Assembly: GCA_015233395.1 (NCBI GenBank)
Contig: JADFXV010000017.1
Location: forward strand, 1 to 44,655
DNA: 44,655 nucleotides
Source: Desulfovibrionaceae bacterium
Lineage (GTDB): Bacteria > Desulfobacterota > Desulfovibrionia > Desulfovibrionales > Desulfovibrionaceae
Direction of reading: 5' to 3'
The translations under genes were made by a program, and so were the position numbers. Positions 18,681 through 26,520 of the stretch are shown one piece after another (within the stretch, counting starts at the first letter, position 1; the number at the start of each line of letters is the position of its first letter). A model generated the notes under the pieces. That model searched no databases. It saw nothing but the letters and a program-made list of their open reading frames with translations, and had not been told where the DNA came from.

Positions 18681-20122
18681 GCCTTGTACTCGCCCGAAAT
18701 TTTCGTCCCGGGCTTGATACGCGCCTGCAATCTGGCCTTGTTGACGACGTGCGCCTCGCCGGAGAGCTTGACTCCCTTGCCGAAAACGACGTCGCCTTCC
18801 ACGGTCAGGGAGGAACACTGCATCATCGACGGCGCGCCGTCCGGAAAACGGGCGCTGAAGTCGTCGATCTTCTTGTAGAATTTTGGGTCCAGGCTGATCA
18901 GCGGCAAAGGCGTCTTGCGCCTGGGATTGGGCACGATGGTGTCGTCCTTGGTGCGCACGAAGGAGTCGCTCATCACCGCCAGCAGGTCGCCGGTGGTCTT
19001 GACCGGCGCGAAGCGGTTGCGCGGCACGCACACCGCCTTGGCCTTGTCGAAGGCGCTGATGGCCGAGCCCATGGCCGTCTCGATCTGGAACACCTCCGGC
19101 GACTGCGGATCGCGCGGATCGAGCGTCTTGGAGTTGACGATCATGTCCAGCGGCATCATGCGGTTCTCGATGAACACGCGCTCCACGGCCCGCAAATCCA
19201 TCCACAGGGAATTGGTGTTGAAATAGCGGTACTTGTCGATATCCTGGAAGGCGTCGGCGTCGCAGGCCGGACACTGGGCCAGTTCGCGCAGGATCAACCG
19301 GCCGTTTTTTTCGTACCGCGCCAGATGGCCGCCCTTTTTGTCCGAAGCCGTGCGCTCGGCGACCTCCATGACGAAATCCAGCCCCTCGACCGCGAGCAGG
19401 CCCAGGATGCGCTCGTCCATGATCGCGCCCAGATTGTCGGAATTGGAGACAAAGGCGTAGTGGATGCCTTTGGCCAAAAGCTTTTCGAGCAGCCCCGAGG
19501 TCACGAGCGCGGTGTAGAAATCGCCGTGGCCGGGCGGATTCCATTCCAGTTCCGGGTTGGCCGGCCATTCCGCCGGAGCGAGCGTCTTTTCGAGGATCTT
19601 GGGGTAGCGATGCTGGACGAACGCCAGCGGCAGATGCGCCGGCCCTCGGTCGAAATCCTCGATACGCATCATCGTGTCCAGATGCGTCTTGAAGCTGTTC
19701 ATGAAGGTCAGCGGCAAAGCCACCTTGTATTTTTCGCGCAAACGCAAGGTCTGCTGCAAAATCAGATCGAGAAAGTTGAGCCCGTCGCGCACCGTGATGA
19801 GCGACTTGGCCTTCTCAAGGCCCATGCTGGTGCCCAGGCCGCCGTTGAGCTTGATGACCACGACGTTGCGCAAGGCTTCGATGCCGGGCTTGGCGTACCT
19901 GGCCAGATCCGCGTAAGGCCGCACATCCTCCCCGCCCGCCGGCGCAATCTCGCTCTCGGAAATCTTGCCTTGAGCTCCGTAAACCAGATTGGCGTAGTAA
20001 CACTTGAAAATGTTGATCACGATGGGCGGAATGCCCTTCTCTTCCATCTTCAGGGCGAACGGCTTGAACATCCCGGGAATCACGGTGTCACCGGATTTCA
20101 AACAGGTCAGATTAAACGGCAT
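18674..20122 (-). CDS. UTP--glucose-1-phosphate uridylyltransferase (UDPGP family)
   Basis: Makes UDP-glucose from UTP and glucose-1-phosphate, feeding glycogen, trehalose or envelope polysaccharides. It is the eukaryote-like UDPGP type, not GalU: the 482-aa protein has the nucleotide-binding loop VVIKLNGGLGTSMGLEKAKS (about residues 88-107), LTFMNSFKTHLDT, HGDFYTAL and YAFVSNSDNLGA with the metal-binding Asp. The C-terminus is a short beta-helix (VEGDVVFGKGVKLSGEAHVV). The start ATG lies just beyond a repeat-rich gap. The malQ gene further on suggests alpha-glucan metabolism in this organism, but the two are not linked. Confidence 0.92.
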   Translation of the reverse strand: MPFNLTCLKSGDTVIPGMFKPFALKMEEKGIPPIVINIFKCYYANLVYGAQGKISESEIAPAGGEDVRPYADLARYAKPGIEALRNVVVIKLNGGLGTSMGLEKAKSLITVRDGLNFLDLILQQTLRLREKYKVALPLTFMNSFKTHLDTMMRIEDFDRGPAHLPLAFVQHRYPKILEKTLAPAEWPANPELEWNPPGHGDFYTALVTSGLLEKLLAKGIHYAFVSNSDNLGAIMDERILGLLAVEGLDFVMEVAERTASDKKGGHLARYEKNGRLILRELAQCPACDADAFQDIDKYRYFNTNSLWMDLRAVERVFIENRMMPLDMIVNSKTLDPRDPQSPEVFQIETAMGSAISAFDKAKAVCVPRNRFAPVKTTGDLLAVMSDSFVRTKDDTIVPNPRRKTPLPLISLDPKFYKKIDDFSARFPDGAPSMMQCSSLTVEGDVVFGKGVKLSGEAHVVNKARLQARIKPGTKISGEYKAS

Positions 20123-20422
20123 ACGCCCCCCCGGAAATGAAATTGCAACCCCGGCGCTTACAACAAATCAGTACCCCCGATCACCACCCCCGTCAAACCC
20201 GCCCGGCCCCCCAGGGGCGCTGCCCCTGGACCCCGGCAGGGGGCGCTGCCCCCTGCACCCCCGCCCTCCGGGGGCCAAGGGGCTCCGCCCCTTGGCGCCC
20301 CGCCGGGGGGCATGATGCCCCCCGGACCCCCGCGTCAGGGGGCTCGACCGAGCCCCTTACCGTGGGGGTCCGGGGGCGATCATCGCCCCCGGCGGGGTCT
20401 GGGGCGGCGCCCCAGTCCGATG
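20123..20422. other. 300-nt gap upstream of the UDPGP gene
   Basis: About 85 nt next to the uridylyltransferase start are ordinary sequence that may hold its promoter. The rest is the hairpin array listed at 20209-20415. No gene is supported. Confidence 0.5.
20209..20415. repeat. Family A modular hairpin array, copy 2
   Basis: Seven hairpins in a row: CCAGGGGC/GCT, GCAGGGGGC/GCT, CCAAGGGGC/TCC, CCGGGGGGCA/TGA, GGGGCTC/GAC, CCGGGGGCGA/TCA and CTGGGGC/GGC, separated by ACCCC-, ACCCCCG- or GGGGTC-type spacers. It ends 7 nt before the Sel1-protein stop codon. Confidence 0.85.
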
Positions 20423-21379
20423 CTAGGGTTGGGTTGCTTTTGCGGGCTGGGTTTGCTTTGCGGCGGGCTTTTTGGTTTTTTTCTTGTGCTTCTTTTTGTG
20501 TTTGCCGCCGGATTTGGCTTTGGGTGCTTCGTCTTGCTCGCCCGAGAGGTTTTCGTCTTCATCGGCCGTGGCGTCTTGCGGTTTGGCGACGGCCGTTTTG
20601 TCGGACTCGGCGGCGGTCTTTTCGGGCTCGGTCGCGGCGGCGTTTGTTTTCGCGGGTTCGGCCCGCTGATCAGGTTGCGTTTGGGCGGGCGCGGCGTCTT
20701 GCTTTTTGACGGCGGCGGATTTTTCGGATTCTGCCGCGGCGGCGGTTATTTTGGCGGATTCGGACGCCTGAAGCGCCGGGGGCAGGGCCGGGGCGCTTGC
20801 GTCCGGCGCAAACGGGTTCGCCGGCGGCTGGATTTGCCGCTTCTCGGGATTTTGCATAAACGCGGAGGACATTTTATATTTCTTCTCGCTGACGATGGGC
20901 GGCCTGTCGGTTTCGAGCATCTGGGCCCGTTCCAGGTCGTGCGGGCTGATTTCCGCCATGACCTCGTCCAGGGCCAGTTTGGCGGTTTTTTTGTATGCTT
21001 CGGACGCGCGCGGGTTGGCCAGGGCGGTATCGAGCCAGAATTTGGCCTCGGGCAGGTTTTTATCGCCGCCCTGGCCCTTGGCGAACATCACGCCCAGGCT
21101 GCCCTGGGCCATGGGGTGGCCCTGCGCGGCCGCGGCGGCGAACCAGCGGCGGGCCTGGATGAAGTCCTTCGACACGTGTTGCCCCTTGGCGTACATCACT
21201 CCCAGGTTGTACTGGGAGGAGTCGTGTCCGGCCTCGGCCAAAACCAGGAACTCGGCGAAGGCCGTATTGAAGTCGCCCTTCCTGTAGGCCGCGACGCCTT
21301 CGTCGTAGCCTGCCAGGCACGGCAAGGCGAAGCCCAGGGACACGATCAGTATAAGCATGGCGAGACGATGTTGCGTCAT
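20423..21379 (-). CDS. Sel1-repeat protein with lysine-rich tail, secreted
   Basis: A 318-aa protein with a clear signal peptide (residues 1-23, ending CLA before GYDEG). Two to three Sel1/TPR-like helical repeats follow (AEFLVLAEAGHDSSQYNLGVMY and ARRWFAAAAAQGHPMAQGSLGVMF in form). Sel1 repeats bind proteins and often scaffold envelope or signalling complexes. From about residue 190 the sequence becomes low-complexity, rich in Ala, Glu and Pro, ending in a very basic tail (KHKKKHKKKTKK, then PAAK/PAKA). The tail could bind peptidoglycan, LPS or nucleic acid; that is inference. It lies alone between two repeat-bearing gaps. Confidence 0.75.
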   Translation of the reverse strand: MTQHRLAMLILIVSLGFALPCLAGYDEGVAAYRKGDFNTAFAEFLVLAEAGHDSSQYNLGVMYAKGQHVSKDFIQARRWFAAAAAQGHPMAQGSLGVMFAKGQGGDKNLPEAKFWLDTALANPRASEAYKKTAKLALDEVMAEISPHDLERAQMLETDRPPIVSEKKYKMSSAFMQNPEKRQIQPPANPFAPDASAPALPPALQASESAKITAAAAESEKSAAVKKQDAAPAQTQPDQRAEPAKTNAAATEPEKTAAESDKTAVAKPQDATADEDENLSGEQDEAPKAKSGGKHKKKHKKKTKKPAAKQTQPAKATQP

Positions 21380-21685
21380 GGTGCGATCCTTTGCGAAGCG
21401 CGCCCCTTGGCGGGGCGTTCGGCAAAGCGTTTGTAGATGAATTTGTCCCGGGCATCCAGAGATTAACGTGAGGAGAAAATTTCTTGATTTTCCTGCTCCC
21501 GTTCATGCGTTCGACCCCGCGACCGGCGGGGCCAGGCGGCGTCCGCCTGCAAGACCTGCGCGATCCGCGCGGCCAGGCGAGACAAAGCGGGCGTGGGCGC
21601 GGGATCGGGGAATGCGCGATTTTGGGCTCGGGCGATGAAAACCAAGGCCTCTCGCCGCCGGGCGGCGGGGCCGGGCAGGGAACGT
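21380..21685. other. Divergent gap (306 nt) with family E repeat
   Basis: Separates the Sel1 gene (minus) from the ChbG gene (plus), so both promoters should be here. The segment 21474-21555 is a family E repeat, whose reverse complement matches 29190-29277: GGCGGACGCCGC, TGGCCCCGCC, CGGGAGC and AAGAAATTTTCT in the same order. The rest shows no gene. Confidence 0.6.
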
Positions 21686-22558
21686 ATGGCGCATCTGATT
21701 GTCACGGCCGATGATTTTTGTCTGACCGAGGGCGTCTGCCTCGGCATCCTGAAAGCCGCCGGGCAGGGCGTGGCGCGATCGATTTCGATCATGTCCCGGA
21801 CGCCTGGCGCGGAGGCGTTGCTGCGCCGCCACGGTCCGGCCCTGGCCGCGCTGGCCCGTCCCGCCGCAGCGCCCGAATCGCCCGGCGCGCGCGGGATGCA
21901 ACCGGGGATGCAACCGGGGATGCAACGGGGCATCCATCTCGGCGCGCATTTGCAGCTGACCAAGGGAACTCCGGTCCTGCCCGCCGCGCTTGTGCCGAGC
22001 CTGGTCGACGACTCCGGGCGGTTTCCCGAACGCCCGGAGGCGGTGACGCGCCCCGCTCCGGCCGAGGTCATGCTCGAATGGCGCGCCCAGATCGGCATGC
22101 TCGAGAAAATGGGCGTGCGGCCGGCCTATCTCGATTCCCACCACCATATCCACGCCCGGCCGGCCCTTTTGCCGGTCTTCGCCGCGCTCGCCCGCGAACT
22201 GTGCCTGCCCGCCCGGGCCGTCGACCGGGACATGGCCGCGCGCCTGCGCGGCGAGGGCGTGGCCTGTCCGGACGAATGCCTGACCGGCTGGTTCGGGCGC
22301 AATCCGACCGTGGAAAGCCTCATGGCCGTCTTGGACGAGGCCCTGGCCCGGTCCCGTGCGGACGCGGTGCTGGAACTGATGACCCATCCGGGGCGCGCCG
22401 ACGCCGAACTCGCGGCAGTCTCCTCCTACGCCGCGCCGCGCGAGCTGGAGCTTAACGCCCTCACCTCCCCGGAACTCCCGGCGCTTTTGCGCGAACGCGG
22501 TCTCGCGCTGGCCTCCATGGCCGATCTGCACGGCCCGTGCGGCCTGGGTTTGGAGTAG
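21686..22558 (+). CDS. ChbG/YdjC-family carbohydrate deacetylase
   Basis: A 290-aa metal-dependent deacetylase-like protein; family members remove N-acetyl groups from sugars such as chitooligosaccharides or hopanoid-linked GlcNAc. Metal-binding features are present: TADDFCLTEGV (Asp pair, residues 6-16), HLGAHLQLT, LDSHHHIHARP and ELMTHPG. A 12-bp repeat at 21893-21928 puts GMQPGMQPGMQRG before the first metal-site His block. The ATG at 21686 starts the conserved MAHLIVTADDF strand; upstream in-frame codons fall in repeat DNA. The flavoprotein gene starts 6 nt after its stop, so the two are an operon. Confidence 0.85.
   Translation: MAHLIVTADDFCLTEGVCLGILKAAGQGVARSISIMSRTPGAEALLRRHGPALAALARPAAAPESPGARGMQPGMQPGMQRGIHLGAHLQLTKGTPVLPAALVPSLVDDSGRFPERPEAVTRPAPAEVMLEWRAQIGMLEKMGVRPAYLDSHHHIHARPALLPVFAALARELCLPARAVDRDMAARLRGEGVACPDECLTGWFGRNPTVESLMAVLDEALARSRADAVLELMTHPGRADAELAAVSSYAAPRELELNALTSPELPALLRERGLALASMADLHGPCGLGLE
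21893..21928. repeat. 12-bp tandem repeat inside the ChbG gene
   Basis: GGGATGCAACCG occurs three times in direct succession (the last copy ends CGG), in frame, giving three GMQ(P/R) units. Copy number can change without a frameshift. Confidence 0.85.
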
Positions 22559-22564
22559 GCCGGC

Positions 22565-23749
22565 ATGAGCATGGGCATGGGCATGGGCGTAAGCGCCGGC
22601 GTCATCGTCATCGGGGGCGGCGCTTCGGGGCTGTTCGCCGCGATCGCCGCCGCCTCGCGGGGCAGGAGGGTGGTCGTGCTCGACGCCGGGGAGCGCCCGG
22701 CCCGCAAGGTGCTCATCGCCGGCGGCGGCCGCTGCAATTTCACCAATCTGGCCGCCGCGCCCGAACATTACGCCGGGGCGAACCCGATGTTCACCCGCTC
22801 GGCGCTTTCCCGGTTCTCCGGAGCCGACGCCTTGCGTTTTTTCCAGGACAGGGGGCTTGCTTTCGAGGAAATGGAGCCGGGCCGCCTGTTCTGCCGCCAG
22901 GGAGGCGGCTTTGTGGCCGATATTCTGACGGCGCAATGCCGCGAAAAAGGGGTGGCGCTGCTTGCGGGCAGGCGGGTGGACGCGGTCGCCCTGGAAGGCG
23001 GTTTCGCCGTGACGGCCGGCGGCGAGCGTTTCGTCGCCGAAAGCCTGATCGTGGCCACGGGCGGGCTGGCCTGGCCCAAGCTCGGAGCGCTCGGGACCGG
23101 CTACGCCCTGGCCAAGCAATTCGGGCTCAAGGTCGCGCCGCCGCGTCCGGCGCTCTCGTCCTTTGTCCTTGGCCCCCGGTCGCCGTTTGACGGTCTTTCC
23201 GGCATTACGCTTGCGGCGACGCTTGCGACCGGCGGTCGGGCCTTCACCGCCAGCCTGCTTTTCACCCACAAGGGCCTAAGCGGCCCGGCGGCGCTGAACG
23301 CCTCCTGCTTTTGGCGGCCGGGGGAAACGCTGCGCCTGAATTTCGTCCCGGGCCGAACGCCCGGCGAACTACTGGACCGCAGCGCCGGCGGCCGCGAACT
23401 CGTGAAAAACCGGCTCGGCCGGTTTTTGCCCGACCGGCTGGCGGCCAGGCTCGTCGCCCCGCCTCTGGCGTCCAAGCGCCTGGCCGACCTGACCAAGCAG
23501 GAGCTCGCGCTCATCGCGGCGCGGCTGACCGCGTTCGAGCTTACGCCAAAGGGACTGTCCGGCTTCGACGTGGCCGAGGTCACGGCCGGGGGCGTGGACA
23601 CGGCCGGACTCCATTCCAAGACCATGGGAGTCAAGGCCGCGCCGGGCCTGTATTTCACCGGCGAGGTTGTGGACGTGACCGGATTGCTTGGCGGGTTTAA
23701 CCTGCAATGGGCCTGGAGCTCGGGCTGGGCCGCCGGACAGTACGCCTAA
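22565..23749 (+). CDS. HI0933/BaiN-family NAD(P)/FAD-dependent oxidoreductase
   Basis: A 394-aa flavoprotein with an FAD-binding N-terminus (VIVIGGGASGLFAAIAAASRG, then the Arg-rich VLDAGERPARKVLIAGGGRCNFTN typical of this family) and the C-terminal FAD contact YFTGEVVDVTGLLGGFNLQWAWSSGWAAGQYA. The family's physiological substrate is mostly unknown; BaiN members reduce bile acids. The start carries a hexamer repeat (ATGAGC, then ATGGGC three times), so four in-frame ATGs lie at 22565-22585; the first is used here because GGAG is best spaced to it. It is co-transcribed with the ChbG gene. Confidence 0.88.
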   Translation: MSMGMGMGVSAGVIVIGGGASGLFAAIAAASRGRRVVVLDAGERPARKVLIAGGGRCNFTNLAAAPEHYAGANPMFTRSALSRFSGADALRFFQDRGLAFEEMEPGRLFCRQGGGFVADILTAQCREKGVALLAGRRVDAVALEGGFAVTAGGERFVAESLIVATGGLAWPKLGALGTGYALAKQFGLKVAPPRPALSSFVLGPRSPFDGLSGITLAATLATGGRAFTASLLFTHKGLSGPAALNASCFWRPGETLRLNFVPGRTPGELLDRSAGGRELVKNRLGRFLPDRLAARLVAPPLASKRLADLTKQELALIAARLTAFELTPKGLSGFDVAEVTAGGVDTAGLHSKTMGVKAAPGLYFTGEVVDVTGLLGGFNLQWAWSSGWAAGQYA

Positions 23750-24033
23750 CGGGCGGCTGCGGGGGCATGCCCGGCCGTTTTGGACGCCTCCGGCGGCCAA
23801 AGGGCTGCGCCCTTTGGAATCCCGTATAAGTTGAGTGAGTTACTCAGCCGCGTTGCGAGCCTGACATGGGCACAAATGAATTTTGCGAGAGGCTCCCATG
23901 CCACTCTTTTCCCCCCAGGGGGCCAGCGCCCCCGGTCCTGCTTGAAGATAAAACCGGGCGTCCTCTTCAACCAGCCGATAATATTCATAATGCATTGATT
24001 GTTGCTTGTTGGCTAGAACAGCGAATAAATTGG

Positions 24034-24062
24034 TTGACGCGCGGGGTGAGGCCGGGTAAAGT
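24034..24062 (+). promoter_or_regulatory. Candidate sigma-70 promoter of the arsR gene
   Basis: TTGACG (24034-24039), a 17-nt spacer, then TAAAGT (24057-24062). Matches to the consensus are 5/6 and 4/6. It lies 35 nt upstream of the arsR ATG and directly precedes the candidate operator. Confidence 0.6.
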
Positions 24063-24064
24063 CG

Positions 24065-24089
24065 TTTCGATTGTTGTCGAAAGTTAAAA
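24065..24089. promoter_or_regulatory. Candidate ArsR-type operator 1
   Basis: TTTCGATTGTTGTCGAAAGTTAAA, containing the inverted repeat TTTCGA-N6-TCGAAA. It overlaps the expected transcription start of arsR. A close relative lies at 24451-24475. Confidence 0.5.
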
Positions 24090-24097
24090 GGGTTGCC

Positions 24098-24400
24098 ATG
24101 GACAGCAAGCAGGCCGCCAAAGTTCTCAAGGCTCTCTCCCATCCCAACCGGCTGGAGATATACCTGAGCATCGCCAAGGGCGAGCAGGAACGCTTCGCGG
24201 TGAAGGAACTCCACGCCAAGGAGTGCTGCGTCGTGTCCGCGCTCATCGAAAATCTCAAGATCGGGGCGCCCACGGTCTCCCACCACCTGAAGGAACTGGT
24301 CAACGCCGGCCTGATCGTCACCGAGCGCCAGGGGAAGTTCCTGATCGCCCGGGCTGTACCCGAAACCTGGACCGAGGTGAATACGCTCCTGCTCGGCTAG
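24098..24400 (+). CDS. ArsR-family transcriptional regulator
   Basis: A 100-aa winged-helix repressor-type protein that should bind DNA as a dimer and release it on sensing a metal or thiol signal. The recognition helix region IGAPTVSHHLKELVNAGLIV is at residues 55-74, with a wing (TERQGKFLIARA) after it. A Cys pair (KECCVVSAL, Cys43-Cys44) occupies the helix that in ArsR/SmtB relatives carries the ELCVCDL metal site, so thiol or metal sensing is possible. A terminator follows, but the same operator-like sequence precedes the next gene, so it probably controls itself and that SDR operon. The start at 24098 gives the canonical length. Confidence 0.9.
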   Translation: MDSKQAAKVLKALSHPNRLEIYLSIAKGEQERFAVKELHAKECCVVSALIENLKIGAPTVSHHLKELVNAGLIVTERQGKFLIARAVPETWTEVNTLLLG

Positions 24401-24417
24401 CCGTCCGTCGCCGACAG

Positions 24418-24438
24418 AGCCCGCTCGCGGGCTTTTTC
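24418..24438 (+). terminator. Intrinsic terminator after arsR
   Basis: AGCCCGC, loop TC, GCGGGCT, then TTTTCTT, starting 17 nt past the arsR stop. The T tract is good. It separates arsR from the SDR gene, which has its own promoter-like sequence. Confidence 0.85.
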
Positions 24439-24439
24439 T

Positions 24440-24468
24440 TTGGGAGTTTATTTCGATGGTTGTAAAAT
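24440..24468 (+). promoter_or_regulatory. Candidate promoter of the SDR/flavoprotein operon
   Basis: TTGGGA (24440-24445), 17 nt, TAAAAT (24463-24468, 5/6 match). The -10 lies inside the candidate ArsR operator at 24451-24475, as expected for repression. Confidence 0.5.
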
Positions 24469-24475
24469 TGTTAAA
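24451..24475. promoter_or_regulatory. Candidate ArsR-type operator 2
   Basis: TTTCGATGGTTGTAAAATTGTTAAA. Compared with operator 1 it shares TTTCGAT, GTTGT, AAAA and GTTAAA in order with one gap. It overlaps the -10 of the SDR gene. Confidence 0.5.
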
Positions 24476-24499
24476 CCGTAGTATTGCAAAGGAGTTTTC

Positions 24500-25456
24500 A
24501 TGAACAAAACAGAGAAAGTCGTGCTGGTGACAGGCGCCTCCTCGGGCATCGGCAAGGCTGCGGCCGCGCTGTTGGCCCAAAAAGGCTGGAAGGTGTACGC
24601 GGCCGCGCGCCGTCTTGAGGCCATGCAGGACTTGGCCGCGGCCGGGGTCGTCCCCCTGGCGCTCGATGTGACCGAGGAGCGGTCGCGTCTTGCCGTGGTG
24701 GAAAAAATCCTTCGCGACGAAGGCCGCCTCGACGCCTTGGTGAACAATGCCGGGTACGGTTCCTACGGCGCGTTGGAGGATGTTTCCGATGCAGAGGCGC
24801 GGCGTCAGTTCGATGTGAACGTCTTCGGGCTTATGGCCCTGACCCGGCTGGCTCTGCCGCACATGCGCGGCCAGGGGAGCGGACGGATCGTGAACGTCGG
24901 CTCCATCGGCGGCCGCCTTGCGACCCCGATGGGCGGTTGGTATCATGCCACCAAATTCGCCTTGGAAGGCTTGTCCGATTCGTTGCGGTTGGAGGTCAAG
25001 CCGTTCGGGATCGAGGTGGTGGTGATTGAGCCGGGCGGCGTTGCGACCGAATGGAGCGGCATCGCGGGCCGGGGGCTTCTGGCCGCTTCAAGCGGCGGGG
25101 CATACGCCAAACCGGCCCGGGACATGGCGGACGGGCTGGAAGCCATCGGCCGAGGGAAAGGGCCGGTCAGCCAAGTGGCGCCCGAGGTCATCGCCAAGGT
25201 CATCGTCCACGCCCTGCAAACGGACAGGCCGAAAACCCGCTACGCTGCGCCCTGCCACGCGAAGATCATTCTCTTTCTGCGCTGGCTGCTGCCGGATCGC
25301 GCCTTTGACGCGATGATCATGAAACAGCTTGCCGGATTGGCCGATTCAGGCGCAAAACGCCGTTGCCCGACCTGGCGCTGCGGACGCCGCGAACAAACGA
25401 ACGAATCCGCGCCCGGGGGCGCCGCGTCGCCGCTGCGGCAAAGGAGAGTGAAATGA
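24500..25456 (+). CDS. Short-chain dehydrogenase/reductase
   Basis: A 318-aa classical SDR using NAD(P)H on an unknown carbonyl or alcohol. Visible parts: cofactor loop TGASSGIGKAAA (residues 11-22), NNAGYGS, the catalytic Ser in VGSIGG, and the YHATK Tyr-Lys pair, followed by VIEPGGVATEW. Compared with typical SDRs (about 250-280 aa) it has a C-terminal extension ending in an Arg-rich tail that overlaps the next gene's ATG by 4 nt. AAAGGAG precedes the ATG. The operon with the iron-sulfur-flavoprotein-like gene, under an ArsR-type operator, suggests a redox or xenobiotic response. Confidence 0.88.
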   Translation: MNKTEKVVLVTGASSGIGKAAAALLAQKGWKVYAAARRLEAMQDLAAAGVVPLALDVTEERSRLAVVEKILRDEGRLDALVNNAGYGSYGALEDVSDAEARRQFDVNVFGLMALTRLALPHMRGQGSGRIVNVGSIGGRLATPMGGWYHATKFALEGLSDSLRLEVKPFGIEVVVIEPGGVATEWSGIAGRGLLAASSGGAYAKPARDMADGLEAIGRGKGPVSQVAPEVIAKVIVHALQTDRPKTRYAAPCHAKIILFLRWLLPDRAFDAMIMKQLAGLADSGAKRRCPTWRCGRREQTNESAPGGAASPLRQRRVK

Positions 25457-26028
25457 ACGTAGTCTGCCTGCTGGGAAGTCCCCAAAAAAAAGGAAACAGC
25501 TCGGCCATCGCGCAACGGTTTTGCGACACCGCCGAAAAGTCGGGCGCGTCCGTCGCGACCTTCGCCCTGAACGAGCTCAATTATCGCGGCTGCCAGGGCT
25601 GCATGGCCTGCAAGACCAAGCGCGACGACTGCGCCCTTTCCGACGATCTCACGGAAGTCCTGGAAGCGGTTCGCGAGACGGACGTTCTCGTGCTGGCCTC
25701 GCCGGTGTATTTCTGGGATGTCTCCAGCCAGCTCAAGACCTTCATCGACCGCACCTTTTCCTATCTGACGCCCGGCTTCATGACCAATCCCGTGAAATCC
25801 CGCCTGGCGCCGGGGAAGAAGCTGGTTTTCGTTCTCACCCAGGGCAATCCGGACTCAAGCCTTTTCCGCGATATTTTCCCCAAAATCGATTGCTTCTTCA
25901 AAGCCTACGGCTTTGCCGAGAGTTATCTCATACGGGCGTGCGGCGTCCGTGGCCCAGGGGAAGCGGAAGGGCGCGAGGACGTGATGGCCCTGACGCAAAA
26001 AACGGCCGAGGCGATTTGTCGCGCCTGA
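25453..26028 (+). CDS. Flavodoxin-fold reductase with iron-sulfur flavoprotein motif
   Basis: A 191-aa NAD(P)H-dependent FMN reductase-like protein. The flavodoxin phosphate loop GSPQKKGNSS is at residues 8-17 and the flavin-contacting SPVYFWDVSSQLKTFIDR follows near residue 80. Cys47, Cys50, Cys53 and Cys60 fit the C-x2-C-x2-C-x(4-7)-C pattern of iron-sulfur flavoproteins (Isf), which reduce oxygen or peroxide in anaerobes. Many FMN reductases have a similar CxxC motif without a cluster, so the cofactor is uncertain. The start ATG overlaps the SDR stop and has AAAGGAGAG 6 nt upstream. Confidence 0.85.
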   Translation: MNVVCLLGSPQKKGNSSAIAQRFCDTAEKSGASVATFALNELNYRGCQGCMACKTKRDDCALSDDLTEVLEAVRETDVLVLASPVYFWDVSSQLKTFIDRTFSYLTPGFMTNPVKSRLAPGKKLVFVLTQGNPDSSLFRDIFPKIDCFFKAYGFAESYLIRACGVRGPGEAEGREDVMALTQKTAEAICRA

Positions 26029-26082
26029 CGGGCGATTGGATCGTCCCGCGCGGGCGGGCCGGTCCGGGTGGAAGGCGTCCGG

Positions 26083-26520
26083 CTAGGCTTCTTCGCCGTC
26101 CTTGGGTTTGAAGGAGAGCAGCTTGCCGCGTTTGTTCGGAGCCGCAGCCGGGCGCAGCCGGGCCGGAGCGTCCGGCGCGGGCCTTTGCGGCGCGGGCAGC
26201 GTAGCGGTTTCTGGCGGGGCCTGCTGGCTGGCCCAATGCTCGTTGAAGAGTTGGTTTTTCAGGCGCGCGGCCTGGATCAGGCAAAAGACCAGGGCGGTTT
26301 CCTCCCAGCGTTTGGTCGGCTCGAACTGTTTGACCGCTTCGGCGTATTTGTCCCACAGGGCCATCATCGAGGCCTCGTCGAAGGCGGCCAACTGCTTGGC
26401 CATCTTGAGCAGTACTTTTTCCAAAATATTCCAGCCTTTTATTTGAGAGAGATTTTTAGGAAGCAAGTTCCTTTCGGGAGTCGCGGCGTTTTGCGACCCA
26501 TTTTTTTCAATCGCGATCAC
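26083..26520 (-). CDS. Unknown protein, about 100-145 aa
   Basis: No family recognised with confidence. The conserved-looking core is MAKQLAAFDEASMMALWDKY at residues 40-59, then EAVKQFEPTKRWEETALVF and IQAARLKNQLFNEHWA, all helical and without membrane segments or Cys clusters. A Pro/Ala-rich linker and a basic, acidic-ended tail follow. The start is uncertain: the GTG at 26520 has no clear RBS, and the internal ATG at 26403 would give 106 aa with the core intact. It probably forms a small helical cytosolic protein. It stands alone beside family B and D repeats, and the frame is well conserved in hydrophobic pattern. Confidence 0.55.
   Translation of the reverse strand: MIAIEKNGSQNAATPERNLLPKNLSQIKGWNILEKVLLKMAKQLAAFDEASMMALWDKYAEAVKQFEPTKRWEETALVFCLIQAARLKNQLFNEHWASQQAPPETATLPAPQRPAPDAPARLRPAAAPNKRGKLLSFKPKDGEEA

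Larger units (their letters stand above)
23750..24097. other. 348-nt gap with two hairpins and the arsR promoter
   Basis: From left to right: a family B hairpin at 23797-23817 (CCAAAGGGC, TGC, GCCCTTTGG, then AATCCC) that probably marks the end of the ChbG/flavoprotein operon; a second GC hairpin at 23918-23933 (GGGGGC...GCCCCC); an AT-rich stretch at 23970-24030; then the arsR promoter and operator listed separately. No gene is supported here. Confidence 0.6.

Noticed and set aside
21503-23269. Minus-strand frame of 588 codons over the ChbG and flavoprotein genes
   Set aside because: The plus-strand genes have complete family motifs; this frame has none.
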